The notes under the pieces are model-generated. The model was not told where the DNA came from. It did not search any database and saw nothing but the letters and a program-made list of their open reading frames with translations. From the NCBI GenBank assembly GCA_012934845.2, contig WNNJ02000606.1, forward strand, positions 62,001 through 126,000: DNA of 64,000 nucleotides, given 5' to 3'. This document shows positions 21,109 to 31,180 of the stretch, one piece after another. How positions within the stretch are numbered: the stretch's first letter is position 1; each line of letters begins with the position of its first letter. The DNA is from Pomphorhynchus laevis. Taxonomy: Eukaryota; Acanthocephala; Palaeacanthocephala; Echinorhynchida; Pomphorhynchidae. A program made the translations under genes and the position numbers.

Positions 21109-21285
21109 TACTATTTAAAGCGCATTGTCGTTTGTTTTAGTATTGTAAACGGTTAATAGCAGATTATGAATTGATTATTTTTTAAAACAATATATCTTAT
21201 TATGCTTAAATTTGTTTTAAAGAGCTATCTTGCTGCTTAAAATACATATTATTTTTTGATTTTGTTTTGGTCTAGACTTGCACGT

Positions 21286-23889
21286 TGTATCGTAAGTAAA
21301 ACGACAAACAAATGTTTTTCATTAAATATTAATAATAATTGTAACTGCAATACCGCAGGTGTAGTGTATCTAATACAATGCACATGTGGATTGCAATATA
21401 TAGGAAAAACATATCAAATGTTAAAAACTAGGTTTAGGCAACACATATATAATATACAGCATAATAGTCAAACTATATTTCATAAACATATGAGATTAAT
21501 AGGACATGATATTAAAAACTGTAAATTATTTATTTTAGAACATATTATCGAAGAAAACATTTCAATATTAAATCAAAAACTATTAGAAAAAGAAGATTTT
21601 TGGATTAAAACGCTTAATTCCATGTACCCATTAGGATTGAATGACGTGGTACAAGGAATTGGCAGAAGTAGTATAATACATAATAAACAACTATATTATA
21701 ATAATCCGGTTAAACGCAAACCAAGAAGTCATGGTGATAAAAGGAATAGGAAAAATAGAGTTAAAAATATTAAAAAAGATATGTATATAAATGAACAATT
21801 AGAAATATTAAAACAACTTTTAAGTGATAATAAGCTAAAAGATCTTTATGTAAATATAAGAAGTTTTTCTAAAGATATCATATGTTCAATAAATCAAAAA
21901 TTAATTAACGACTATGATAGGCTAAGTTGTATAATAGACAGTTATTGTAATACAAAATACTATAATCATACAATAAATGTAAATAATAACAATAGAAAAT
22001 ATACATTAACCATAAACTTCATTAATAAATGTATAGATAACATAAATATAGCCGGACTTTTAAATAATTCTAAAAGTAAAGAAATAATAGGGTCAGATTT
22101 AAGTAAATATATTCCTAAAATAAGGTATAAACTCCTACCACCATTAGGACGAAAAATTTGTAATTATAATAAAGAATTAAAATCAATATGTAACGATAAT
22201 ATTAGAAACATAATGGAAACAGAATGCAATTGTAAAAGTCTTAGTTTTGATAAAATAAATGAACATATATGTACCCATAATCTAGAATTAATTGAAAATT
22301 GTGAATTAAGAAAGCTGCTATCAAAAGGGTATAAATATAGATTAAATAACAACAACGACAAAAATAAAATTTACAGTTCGTTATATAATAACTTAAATGA
22401 TTACTTTAGTAAGCTGATTAATAGTGAAAGCTCGAATATATCTAAGATAAAAATTTGGAAAGATTATATATTTGATAAAATTAAAAATAAAATGAAAATA
22501 ACAAACAATTATAAAAGGAAAGATAAAATTAATAAAGATATGTATAAAGAACTTACTAAATTAAAGGATAACTATATAATAACAACTATTGATAAAGCTA
22601 GTAATAACTTTGTCTTCATATGCAAAAAGCTTTATTATGATATACTAATGAAAGAGGTTAATTCTAATGATTTAAATGTAAATCCAACATATGAACGTAG
22701 TGAGTTGAGTTTAGAAACAATTATTACAAGTCACTGTTCTATAATGGATAAAAAGGGTATAAAGGTTGAATTAGATAATAAAACTATACCTATATTATAT
22801 TGGAATCCAAAATTACATAAAAATCCAATAAAACCTAGGTTCATATGTAGTGCGTTTAAATGTACATTAAAACCACTTTCTGTCTATATGAATAAAATAC
22901 TTAAAGTAATTAAAGCACATTTTAAAAAATATTGCAAGGTAATCGAAATTAATACTGGTATAAAACACTATTTCAGTATTAATTCTACAAAAGAATTTTT
23001 AGAACAGACAAAAGGAATAAATTTTCAAAATATAAATACATACGATTTTAGTACGCTGTATACAAATCTAGATTTAGTAGATATTAAAGAAGCGTTAGTA
23101 AAATTAATTAATCTTATATTCGGAAAAAGATATACATATATATGTTATAATAATTATAACGCCTATCTAACAAAAATTAAACCATCAAATAAATATAAAT
23201 ATATGGATAAAATTGAATTAATAGAATCCTTAAATATTTTGATAAATCAAAATTATTTAAAAGTAGGGACATCTATATTTAGACAAGTAAAAGGTGTTCC
23301 AATGGGTGGTAATAGTAGCCCAATTATAGCTGACTTGTTTTTAAGCTTTATAGAATATGAATTTGTTCATAACTGTGTAAAAACTAAATCTAAACAATAT
23401 AAATATATGAAATATATGTTTCGATACATTGATGATATATGTGTATTTAATTCTAATAATTTTTATTCAGTTAGCGAGCACATTTATCCAGAAAGCCTTA
23501 TTCTTAACAAAACCAATATTAATGATAAAGAAGGTGTATATCTAGATATGAACATTAAATTAACATTAACTAAAACTACTATTAATTTATATCGTAAAGA
23601 TGACATATTTAAATTTACAAGAAACATATTTTTGCATGAGCATTCATGCATACCATATAATATAAAATATAATACATTAAATAATGAAATTTTAAGAATT
23701 GCAACAATATGTAATGATATTGGCTTTCTTCAAAATCATTTAAATAATTTAATAGATACATATTTTAAACTAGGTTACTATAAAAATAACATCAAGCAGA
23801 AAATAGTAAAATATATAAATCAACACAATAATATAAAGAATAAATTTAAACTCTTAAGTGGCAAATATTTATGGATGGATAATAAATAA
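21286..23889 (+). CDS. GIY-YIG endonuclease / reverse transcriptase of Naiad element (5'-truncated)
   Basis: About 867 codons, open throughout. The upstream 10 codons of the same frame are tRNA spacer. The N-terminal part has Cys clusters (NNNCNCN, QCTC) around the GIY-YIG core: GVVYLI and QYIGKT, then the catalytic Arg region LKTRFRQH and Glu region LEKEDFW. A basic linker follows. About 320 residues in is ECNCKS and then LRKLLSKGYKYR, the CxC-motif linker described for N-terminal-endonuclease Penelope elements. Reverse transcriptase motifs come next: TIDKASNNFVF, YWNPKLHKNPIKPR, motif A TYDFSTLYTNL, motif B KGVPMGGNSSP, and motif C RYIDDICVF with both Asp. It would nick DNA and copy its own RNA. 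All catalytic residues I can check are present, so only the 5' end is lacking. Confidence 0.9.
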   Translation, partial: CIVSKTTNKCFSLNINNNCNCNTAGVVYLIQCTCGLQYIGKTYQMLKTRFRQHIYNIQHNSQTIFHKHMRLIGHDIKNCKLFILEHIIEENISILNQKLLEKEDFWIKTLNSMYPLGLNDVVQGIGRSSIIHNKQLYYNNPVKRKPRSHGDKRNRKNRVKNIKKDMYINEQLEILKQLLSDNKLKDLYVNIRSFSKDIICSINQKLINDYDRLSCIIDSYCNTKYYNHTINVNNNNRKYTLTINFINKCIDNINIAGLLNNSKSKEIIGSDLSKYIPKIRYKLLPPLGRKICNYNKELKSICNDNIRNIMETECNCKSLSFDKINEHICTHNLELIENCELRKLLSKGYKYRLNNNNDKNKIYSSLYNNLNDYFSKLINSESSNISKIKIWKDYIFDKIKNKMKITNNYKRKDKINKDMYKELTKLKDNYIITTIDKASNNFVFICKKLYYDILMKEVNSNDLNVNPTYERSELSLETIITSHCSIMDKKGIKVELDNKTIPILYWNPKLHKNPIKPRFICSAFKCTLKPLSVYMNKILKVIKAHFKKYCKVIEINTGIKHYFSINSTKEFLEQTKGINFQNINTYDFSTLYTNLDLVDIKEALVKLINLIFGKRYTYICYNNYNAYLTKIKPSNKYKYMDKIELIESLNILINQNYLKVGTSIFRQVKGVPMGGNSSPIIADLFLSFIEYEFVHNCVKTKSKQYKYMKYMFRYIDDICVFNSNNFYSVSEHIYPESLILNKTNINDKEGVYLDMNIKLTLTKTTINLYRKDDIFKFTRNIFLHEHSCIPYNIKYNTLNNEILRIATICNDIGFLQNHLNNLIDTYFKLGYYKNNIKQKIVKYINQHNNIKNKFKLLSGKYLWMDNK

Positions 23890-24263
23890 TATACTTTGCA
23901 TTAGAATAAGATACTAGATAGTTATTTCAGAGGAAATACATCATTAGCATGTATTTGGCCCCGCTGCTATGTTGGGTAGAGGAGTTAGGGGCCGAAACCT
24001 GATAGCATAGCAGTTCCTCCTGATGACCTCTAATTCTTATTCTGATACAACGTCTGTTATTTATTAGTCAATTCATAAAAATGACGTTTATTTTAAATTT
24101 TATTTTTTATTTTTATTTTTTAACTTGATTTAAATTATAGAAAATCTAAAAACAATTATTAATTTTATTATTTAATTATTAAATTTTGATTTAGCATTAT
24201 TATGTTTTGTTTATTTTATTATAATATAACAATACGTAGACTCAGTTAGCTGATTTAATTTAT
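21287..24263 (+). mobile_element. Naiad-type Penelope-like element with N-terminal GIY-YIG
   Basis: A 3-kb insertion inside a tRNA-array spacer. The left flank stops at gacttgcacgtt and the right flank resumes at tcaatattaactttaaag, which are adjacent in uninterrupted units. It holds one long frame (21286-23889) and a 370-bp AT-rich 3' region. That region contains the stem ctgctatg / catagcag, the box ctgatgacctctaat, and the terminal motif acgtagactcagttagctga near 24235-24256. There is no in-frame ATG at the left edge, so the 5' end is truncated. Domain order (endonuclease, then CxC linker, then reverse transcriptase) is that of the Naiad clade of Penelope-like elements and opposite to canonical ones. 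The frame is uninterrupted and the insertion looks recent. Confidence 0.88.
23890..24263 (+). other. Structured 3' untranslated region of the Naiad element
   Basis: After the stop: ggcccc (about 23957) can pair with ggggcc (about 23990), and ctgctatg (about 23964) with catagcag (about 24004). The two pairings interlock as a pseudoknot. The box ctgatga follows. The copy at 26.25-26.6 kb is nearly identical. Older copies keep the second stem and the box but not the first pairing. Confidence 0.55.
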
Positions 24264-24343
24264 TCAATATTAACTTTAAAGTAATTTAAATTTACGAACA
24301 AAAAATAATAAAGACAAATTTTAGTGAGATAATTTAATTTTTT

Positions 24344-24416
24344 GGAGATGTAGCTCACTTGGTAGAGCATCCGCTTCACATGCGAGAAGTACTGGGATCG
24401 ATACTCAGCATCTACA
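24344..24416 (+). pseudogene. tRNA-Ala-like with CAC anticodon
   Basis: Folds fairly well, but the loop reads TTCACAT, turning CGC (Ala) into CAC (Val codon reader). The acceptor (GGAGATG / CATCTAC) and T stem have single mismatches. Probably inactive. Confidence 0.6.
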
Positions 24417-24683
24417 TACTATTTATCGCCCATTATCGTTTGTTGTAGTATTGTTAACGGTTAATAGTTGATTATGAATTGATTATTTTTTTAAAACAAT
24501 ATATTTTATTATATGCATAAATTAGTTTTAAAGAGCTATTCCGCTGCTTCAAACATACATATTTATTTTTTGATTTTGTTTTGGTCTAGACTTGAACGTT
24601 TATCTCATGTTGTCTTTTTATTAATTTAAATTGACGAATAAGAAATAATAAGGACAAATTTTAATGAGATAATTTGAATTTTT

Positions 24684-24756
24684 GGGGATGTAGCTCACTT
24701 GGTAGAGCGTCCGCTTCGCATGCGGGAAGTACTGGGATCGATACCCAGCATCTCCA
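24684..24756 (+). tRNA. tRNA-Ala(CGC), intact
   Basis: Identical to the consensus unit. Confidence 0.87.
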
Positions 24757-25099
24757 TACTATTTATAGCGCATTATCATTTGTTTTAGTATTGTGAACGG
24801 TTAATAGTAGATTATGAATTGATTATTTTTTTTAAACAATATATTTTATTATATGCATAAATTAGTTTTGAAGAGCTATCCTGCTGCTTCAAACATACAT
24901 ATATGTTTTTTTGATAGAAAAATAATATATGTATGTTAATTATATAATAATATATGTATATTAATAATATATGTATATTAATATTATATATTATAATAAA
25001 ATAATATTATTTTTTAGAGACAATTTTTTAATGAGATAATTTACATTTTTAAATATTAAATAATTAAATATTAAATAATTTTTAAATATTTATTAAAAT

Positions 25100-25325
25100 T
25101 TTTAATATTATGTATGTTTTAAACAGCAGGATAGCTCTTTAAAACTAATGTATGCATATAATAAAATATATTGTTTTAAAAAATAATCAATTCATAATCT
25201 ACTATTAACCGTTTACAATACTAAAACAAATGACTATGCGCTATAAATAGTATGGAGATGCTGGGTATCAACCCTAGTACTTCCCGCATGCAGAGCAGAC
25301 ACTCTACCAAAAAATTAAATTATCT
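25100..25325 (-). repeat. Inverted, truncated tRNA-array unit
   Basis: Minus-oriented spacer and a partial tRNA (25253-25310), missing the acceptor 5' strand and part of the D arm. Left of it (24900-25090) is a simple tatgtat / aataat repeat. Confidence 0.75.
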
Positions 25326-25477
25326 CATTAAAATTTGTCTTTTTTTATTTCTAATTCGTCAATTTTGAGACAAAATAACATGTTAATTTTTCTAAATAAT
25401 AAACGGATTCTTAAAGAATACTTTTAGAATTTTATAAAATTTCTAAAAATTAAATTTGCTACTTTATCTTATATCTT

Positions 25478-26622
25478 AATCTTATATTCGGAAAAAGATA
25501 TACATATATGTTATAATAATTATAACGCCTATCTAACAAATATCAAACCATTAAATAAATATAAATGTTTGGATAAAATTAAATTAATAGAATCCTTAAA
25601 TATTTTGATAAATCAAAATTATTTAAAAGTAGGGACATCTATATTTAGACAAGTAAAAGGTGTTCCAATGGGTGGTAATAGTAGCCCAATTATAGCTGAC
25701 TTGTTTTTGAGCTTTATAGAATATGAATTTGTTCATAACTGTTTAAAAACTAAATCTAAACAATATAAATGTTTGAAATATATGTCTCGATACATTGATG
25801 ATATATGTGTATTTAATTCTAATAATTTTTATTCAATTAGTGAACAAATTTATCCATAAAGCCTTATTCTTAACAAAACCAATATTAATGATAAAGAAGG
25901 TGTATATCTAGACATGAACATTAAATTAACATTAACTAAAACTACTATTAATTTATATCGTAAAGATGACATTTTTAAATTTACAAGAAACATTTTTCCA
26001 TGAGCATTCATGCTTACCATATAATATAAAATATAATACATTACATAATGAAATTTTAAGAATTGCAACAATATGTAATGATATTGGCTTTCTTCAAAAT
26101 CATTTAAATAATTTAATAGATACATATTTTAAACTAGATTACTATAAAAATAACATCAAGCAGAAAATAGTAAAATATATAAATCAACACAATAATATAA
26201 AGAATAAATTTAAACTCTTAAGTGGCAAATTTTTATGGATGGATAATAAATAATATACTTTGCATTAGAATAAGATACTAGATAGTTATTTCAGAGGAAA
26301 TACATCATTAGCATGTATTTGGCCCCGCTGCTATGTTGGGTAGAGGAGTTAGGGGCCGAAACCTGATAGCATAGCAGTTCCTCCTGATGACCTCTAATTC
26401 TTATTCTGATACAACGTCTGTTATTTATTAGTCAATTCATAAAAATGACGTTTATTTTAAATTTCAATTTTTTTTATTTTAACTTGATATAAATTATAAA
26501 AAATCTTAAAACAATTATTTATTGTATTATTTAATTACTACTTTTTGATTTAGCATTTTTATGCTTTGTTTAGTTTATAATAATATTAAATAAGTAGATT
26601 CAGTTATCTGATTTGATTTATA
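25478..26622 (+). mobile_element. Naiad element, 5'-truncated copy
   Basis: Starts within the reverse transcriptase (aatcttatattcggaaaaag, matching 23108) and runs through motif B (GVPMGGNSSP), motif C (RYIDDICVF) and the 3' region to a variant of the terminal motif (gtagattcagttatctga). It is about 97 percent identical to the longer copy, with one stop and a small frame change. Confidence 0.88.
25569..26253 (+). pseudogene. Naiad reverse transcriptase fragment
   Basis: Reverse transcriptase palm and thumb in two frames (25569-25859 and 25966-26253). Contains motifs B and C and ends at WMDNK like the long copy. Not functional. Confidence 0.85.
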
Positions 26623-26689
26623 ATTTATAATTTATAAAAGCTAAAAATGCTTATTATCGAACCTTTAGAATGCTCTGAGAACACTACAA

Positions 26690-26775
26690 CTTATCTACAT
26701 CCCCCAAAAATATAATCATCTTATTTAAATTTGTTTCTTTGACATTTTTAAGTCAATTTTATATTTTTTCTCTAC
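26690..26775 (-). repeat. Decayed tRNA-array fragment
   Basis: ctacatcccccaaaaatata and the following AT-rich spacer match the 5' end and upstream spacer of a minus-oriented tRNA unit. The rest of the unit is gone. The remaining 26776-27260 shows no gene. Confidence 0.55.
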
Positions 26776-27261
26776 TTTTCGATAAAGACAAAAATGTAAA
26801 AGTTTTTTTATTGATTGAAATTTAGCGGCAAATTTCGTATACACAAATAACAATTGAATGGCATTAAATCTGTTTCGTTAGCAAACTGCAATGATGTTTA
26901 ACCTACGCTGTGCCTGCACGAACAAAAAATTTGTTCCCTGTAATAATTGCTTTGATTTAATTCAATCAGTTTAATTGACTTTTCTATTTCTCTAATGTTA
27001 CAACAATATATTGATTTAATCAAATATTTAGTTAACAATTAGTATATCGGAATTGAATTTCTAATGCAAATGTAAAAGCTTAATTTTAAAAATGTTAAAC
27101 TGCTTAGTCAAATTTTCGTTATCGTCCTAAGGTTCAATGAATTTGATAATATATCGGAATTTTGATATCTTTGAAAGAAGGCTCCATCGATATTTTGAAT
27201 GCTAAAATGTTTTTAAAGCGTCAAAGTTTTTTAAGAGTCAATTTACTTAGTAAATAAATTG

Positions 27262-28130
27262 ACTGATAGCATATTTTAGTTTTTTTTATTTTAACTTGAT
27301 ATAAATTATAAAAAATCTTATAACAATTATTAATTTTATTATTTAATTATTAAATTTTGATTTAGCATTATTATGTTTTTTAAATTTCAATTTTTTTATT
27401 TTCACTTGATATAAGTTATATGTTATAAGTTATATTATATTATAAACTAGGTTACTATAAAAATAGTAAATGATATTATATTACTACAGAAAACTAGTTA
27501 AATATATAAATCAACACAATAATATTAAAAGATAAATTTGAAATCATTAGTGGAAAATTTGTATGGATAAATAATAAATAATATCCTTTGTATTAGAATA
27601 TAATACCATATAATCAAATATAAGCAGAGGAAAAACGTCATTAGTATGTATTTGGCCCACTGCTATGTTGGATCGAGGAATAGGTGTTCATACCTGATAG
27701 CATAGCAGTTTCTCCTAGTGGCCTCTAATCCTTATTTTGATACAACGTCTATTATTTATTAGTCAATTCATAAAAATGACTTTTATTTTAAATTTCAATT
27801 TTTTTATTTTAACTTGATTTAAATTATAGAAAATCTAAAAACAATTATTAATTTTATTATTTAATTATTACTTTTTGATTTAGCATTATTATGTTTTGTT
27901 TATTTTATAATTATATTAAATACGTAGACTCAGTTAGCTGATTTAATTTAAATATATGACTTTTATTTTAAATTTTAATTTTTTATTATAACTTGATTTA
28001 AATTATAAAAAATCTAATAACAATTATTTATTTTATTATTTAATTATTAAATTTTGATTTAGCATTATTATTATGTTTTGTTTATTTAATAGTTATATAT
28101 AGTACGTAGACTTAGTTAGCTAATTTGATT
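27262..28130 (+). mobile_element. Three Naiad 3'-end fragments in tandem
   Basis: 27262-27420 is part of the AT-rich tail. 27430-27955 starts in the last codons of the open frame (aaactaggttactataaaaa), then the structured region and terminal motif (acgtagactcagttagctga). 27956-28130 repeats the tail with gtacgtagacttagttagct. Divergence from the long copy is clearly higher than that of the 25.5-kb copy. Confidence 0.8.
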
Positions 28131-28955
28131 TGTTAATAATTTTTAATGTATAGCATTTCACAATAAAATATATGATTGTTAATTTCCAATGCTTTAATAA
28201 GTTTGATCTTAAGTTGTGTTAATAGTTGCAATTTAATGCAAATATAAATGAATCAAACGCTTGTGCTTTTGCACTGGTAAATGTCAGCCCAACACATTCG
28301 TTTTTGCAAGGACTAGCGTAACTTTATTACAAATATTTTATCTTTGCTTAAATGTGCACTCTATAACCGCTTTATTCGCACGAAAAATATATTTATTAAG
28401 AAATAAAATTGGGTTTTAATCTTACTCTGTTTTCATAATATCGACATAGCTACGAATATTACCAAGGAAGGTAAGTTACTTGTTAATTCGATTTGTTCAA
28501 GCACATTTGAGTAAAAGTTTAATCTAATATCGTTTAAGTCCTGATAAATGAGGCTTACTTCTAAATCACCAATTGTCTGACACTTAAATAAATATTAATT
28601 AAATATTGTAAAACATATTATCCATTTTGAAAGGAATTTTGAAATAAATATGCCCTTTGAAAAGAATTCCTTTAAGTAATAACAAGATATTAATTTCTTT
28701 AACTATTATTGTTTTTGTTATTAAAACTCGCATATATGTAATGCAAGTTACATTTTAAATTGGTTCCTATTATATTTTACCCTGTTACTTATCTATAAGT
28801 CTGTTTGAAAAAAATACTATTATATAAAAGTCTGTTTGGAAAAGAGATTATTATACATATAATTCTATTGTACTTTGCGATAAGAGTGCGAAAAAATTAA
28901 TTTATTCTAAATCTATGAAAAACACTGTGTGTTACGTAGATAATGACTCATAAGT
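28131..28955. other. AT-rich DNA with no recognisable gene
   Basis: I see no exon, RNA gene or named element. Confidence 0.5.
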
Positions 28956-28959
28956 ATAA

Positions 28960-29450
28960 TGCTGTCGACACACGCTAAAAAGGTTAGAAAAAACTAATTA
29001 TATAAATCACAAATGGCAACTGTCGTGTAAAGCAATTCATTTGCATTGATATTTAATATATTCAAAATTATCTTAAATTTGTTCAACGTTCACATTTTTT
29101 TCAAAGTTTCAAATTTGTAGAAATAAATGGCAATTTGTTAAGCTGCCGACACACCCTATATAAAATACAATTAGTAGAACAATAAGCCAAGTAATAATAT
29201 AATTAGTAAATAATTATTAGGTCTAAGGGTCAAATTTCGTGAAGAGCAAATCATTTGAATTTGAATTCAATATCCGGATTTCGCTATGCATATCGGTTTA
29301 AGCAAATGGGATACGTTGATGGAAGGCGAGTACATCATATGTAGATGCTAACAGTGATGAACACATTATAGACGTATATAAACATACTCAAAATTATCTT
29401 GAAATTTATTCAAAAACGTTCAATATAAAATTGAAAAAATCGGATTCTTA
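28960..29450. repeat. Unclassified dispersed repeat, related to 38436-38520
   Basis: Two related segments begin gctgtcgacacac (28965) and gctgccgacacac (about 29140). 29309-29375 (gcaaatgggatacgttgat, then gcgagtacatcat) matches 38436-38520. No coding assignment. Confidence 0.5.
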
Positions 29451-29557
29451 CAATTAGCACAGTTTATCGTCATTTTATTACCATTTAATTGAAAATTAAA
29501 ATAAAATACCAGTATAGTGTTCTTTACGTCCAATAAGGTAATGGAAACAATTCATAA

Positions 29558-29620
29558 CAGAGGTGGCCAACTCATGACGCATGCGCCACATGTGGCGCAT
29601 TGGACGATGCAGGATAACAC
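29558..29620. repeat. Possible hAT-like transposon end with 20-bp palindrome
   Basis: cagaggtggccaac resembles hAT-family terminal repeats, and ATGCGCCACATGTGGCGCAT at 29581-29600 is a perfect palindrome. I did not find a matching inverted end in the window. The short frame at 29810-30019 has no recognisable transposase motif. Weak call. Confidence 0.3.
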
Positions 29621-30520
29621 ATTATCTTTTTTTATAAAGATGGGATTTTTCTTATAAAGTTATTTTACGATTATTTCCCAAATTTAGTTTGAATACTTTA
29701 CTTATAAACGAAAACTATTTTTTTCATTATTTTTGATTGAAAACGGCAAATATGTGAAAAATGTGTGGGTTCTTTCAACAAAAAAATTGGCGCATTTGAT
29801 ATTCTCTGAATGGGAAATTGGGACTTCATCGGAAAGTGCTGGTCACTTCTGATTTATAACATCGTATTCTACAGATGTGCAGTAGTTTCTACGGATAAGT
29901 TTCTGAGGACACGCATACAAACGTTTGATTTAGTGTATAAAAACATACAAAAAACAGATCGTAAAAGAAATACTTTTAATGTTACAAATGTCACTCGGAT
30001 TTTTAAAAAGTTAATTTAAAATACGATTCCTTAGATCATTTAAATAGGTAAGCGTACTTTTAATGAACTATTCTCATATGCTCGTGAATAAACAATAAAA
30101 AGTTATATTTAAAAAGCTTTAATAATATTCAGTATATTCATCTCCATTTTCCTTGACCTAAGGCAATAAATACATGTGAAGTAATAATATACATAGTGTG
30201 TAGTTTGAATGAAACAAGAATATATTTAAGTAAATTTTTATAAAAATGTAGTAAAATCATATTAAATATCATATGAAATAATGATAAATATTTAAGAAGT
30301 GACTTACAGTGAATGGTATTTACTCGCCCCACCACAATTCACAATCGCCTTTGATATGCTGCAAAACAATATCTCAGCGTAAATATTGCGTATGTTATAT
30401 TTTATCGGCGGTAAAATTACGTTTATCAATAATTAACTTTTATATAATCAAGTGTCAAATTTTTTTTTAATTCTTCATTCTTAACGGTTCAGTGTTATTA
30501 ATTGTGGCGCAGACTGCATG
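29621..30520. other. AT-rich DNA with no recognisable gene
   Basis: Short open frames only. It could be the remains of a DNA transposon or plain intergenic DNA. Confidence 0.4.
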
Positions 30521-30526
30521 ATTTAA

Positions 30527-30556
30527 GAGCAGATCGGATAACTGAGTCTACGTATT
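30527..30556 (-). mobile_element. Naiad 3'-terminal remnant
   Basis: On the minus strand, acgtagactcagttatccga matches the terminal motif of the Naiad copies. It borders the broken end of CR1 copy 3. Confidence 0.6.
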
Positions 30557-31180
30557 TTATAGAAAAAAAATATTCTTGGCAGTTAAGATGGGTTTGTAGT
30601 TATAGTTGGATAGAATGTTGATGAACTGGATGGACTCGGTGGAAGAGGGGCGGTCGAGGCGGATGTTGAAGTCGCCAAGAACAATTGAAAGGGATAGAGG
30701 ACAAAGAACAGTGAGACAGGAGGTCAGCGAGTTCGGTAAAAATAAGGATGTAGATGCTGATGAACCAGGACGGTATACAATGGCGAGATCTAGAGTGATC
30801 GGGTTAGAAGAACGACAAGTGAGCAGTTCAAAAGAGCAAGAACTGAAAGGGAAAGTGATTTTGCGAATAGACGCGCGGTAACGGGCGAATGCGACAATGG
30901 CGCCATGATTAGAGAATTTAGAAGGATATTTGCTGTGGGGGCGAGCGGATTCGACTAGTGAGCAACCGGCATAGAGCAAACGGCGGATGAAGAGGTCGTC
31001 AGAATCGGAGTGCCGGGATTCAGTGAGGCAGAATAGATCGATGGATTGCTTGGCGAATAGGTTGAAGATGATATCGGATTTATTAAGAATAGATCTACTG
31101 TTGAGGAGGCCGAGGCGGCAATCGTATGTGGTGGTGATAGAGGCTAGTGGAGAAGACACATAGGGAAGATGGAGCGCCAT
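30557..31180 (-). pseudogene. CR1 endonuclease fragment
   Basis: 207 codons: MALHLPYVSS, LNSRSILNK, FCLTESRHSD, YRPGSSA, GDFNIRLDRPS. It stops before the SDHF motif, where the element is cut. Confidence 0.8.

Larger units (their letters stand above)
18150..21286 (+). repeat. tRNA-Ala satellite, right block (plus orientation)
   Basis: Head-to-tail units with tRNA starts at 18422, 18672, 19011, 19347, 19686, 20022, 20361, 20697 and 21036; from 18672 on the spacing is 336-339 bp. Spacers alternate. Type A contains ctcatgttgtctttttatta; type B contains tccaatattaactttaaaga. The order A, B, A, B, A, B, A gives a higher-order dimer of about 675 bp. All spacers share tctagacttgcacg and gctatcctgctgctt. 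There are no A-tails or flanking duplications, so units spread by unequal exchange rather than retroposition. Confidence 0.9.
24264..24900 (+). repeat. tRNA-Ala satellite continuing right of the Naiad insertion
   Basis: Resumes with a type B spacer half, then two tRNA units (24344, 24684) separated by a type A spacer. It decays into ta-rich repeats near 24900. Confidence 0.88.

Noticed and set aside
21256-21285. First ten codons of the long Naiad frame
   Set aside because: They are tRNA-array spacer in frame by chance and begin with TTG. They are not part of the element.
23955-24015. HDV-like ribozyme in the Naiad 3' region
   Set aside because: The first and second stems interlock as expected, but the third stem is weak and the first stem is not kept in older copies.
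24015-24060. Canonical hammerhead ribozyme at CTGATGA
   Set aside because: No GAAA box follows at the right distance. The only GAAA lies upstream with an unpaired insert, so no hammerhead fold is supported.
29810-30019. 69-codon frame as a transposase
   Set aside because: No recognisable motif. The length is expected by chance.
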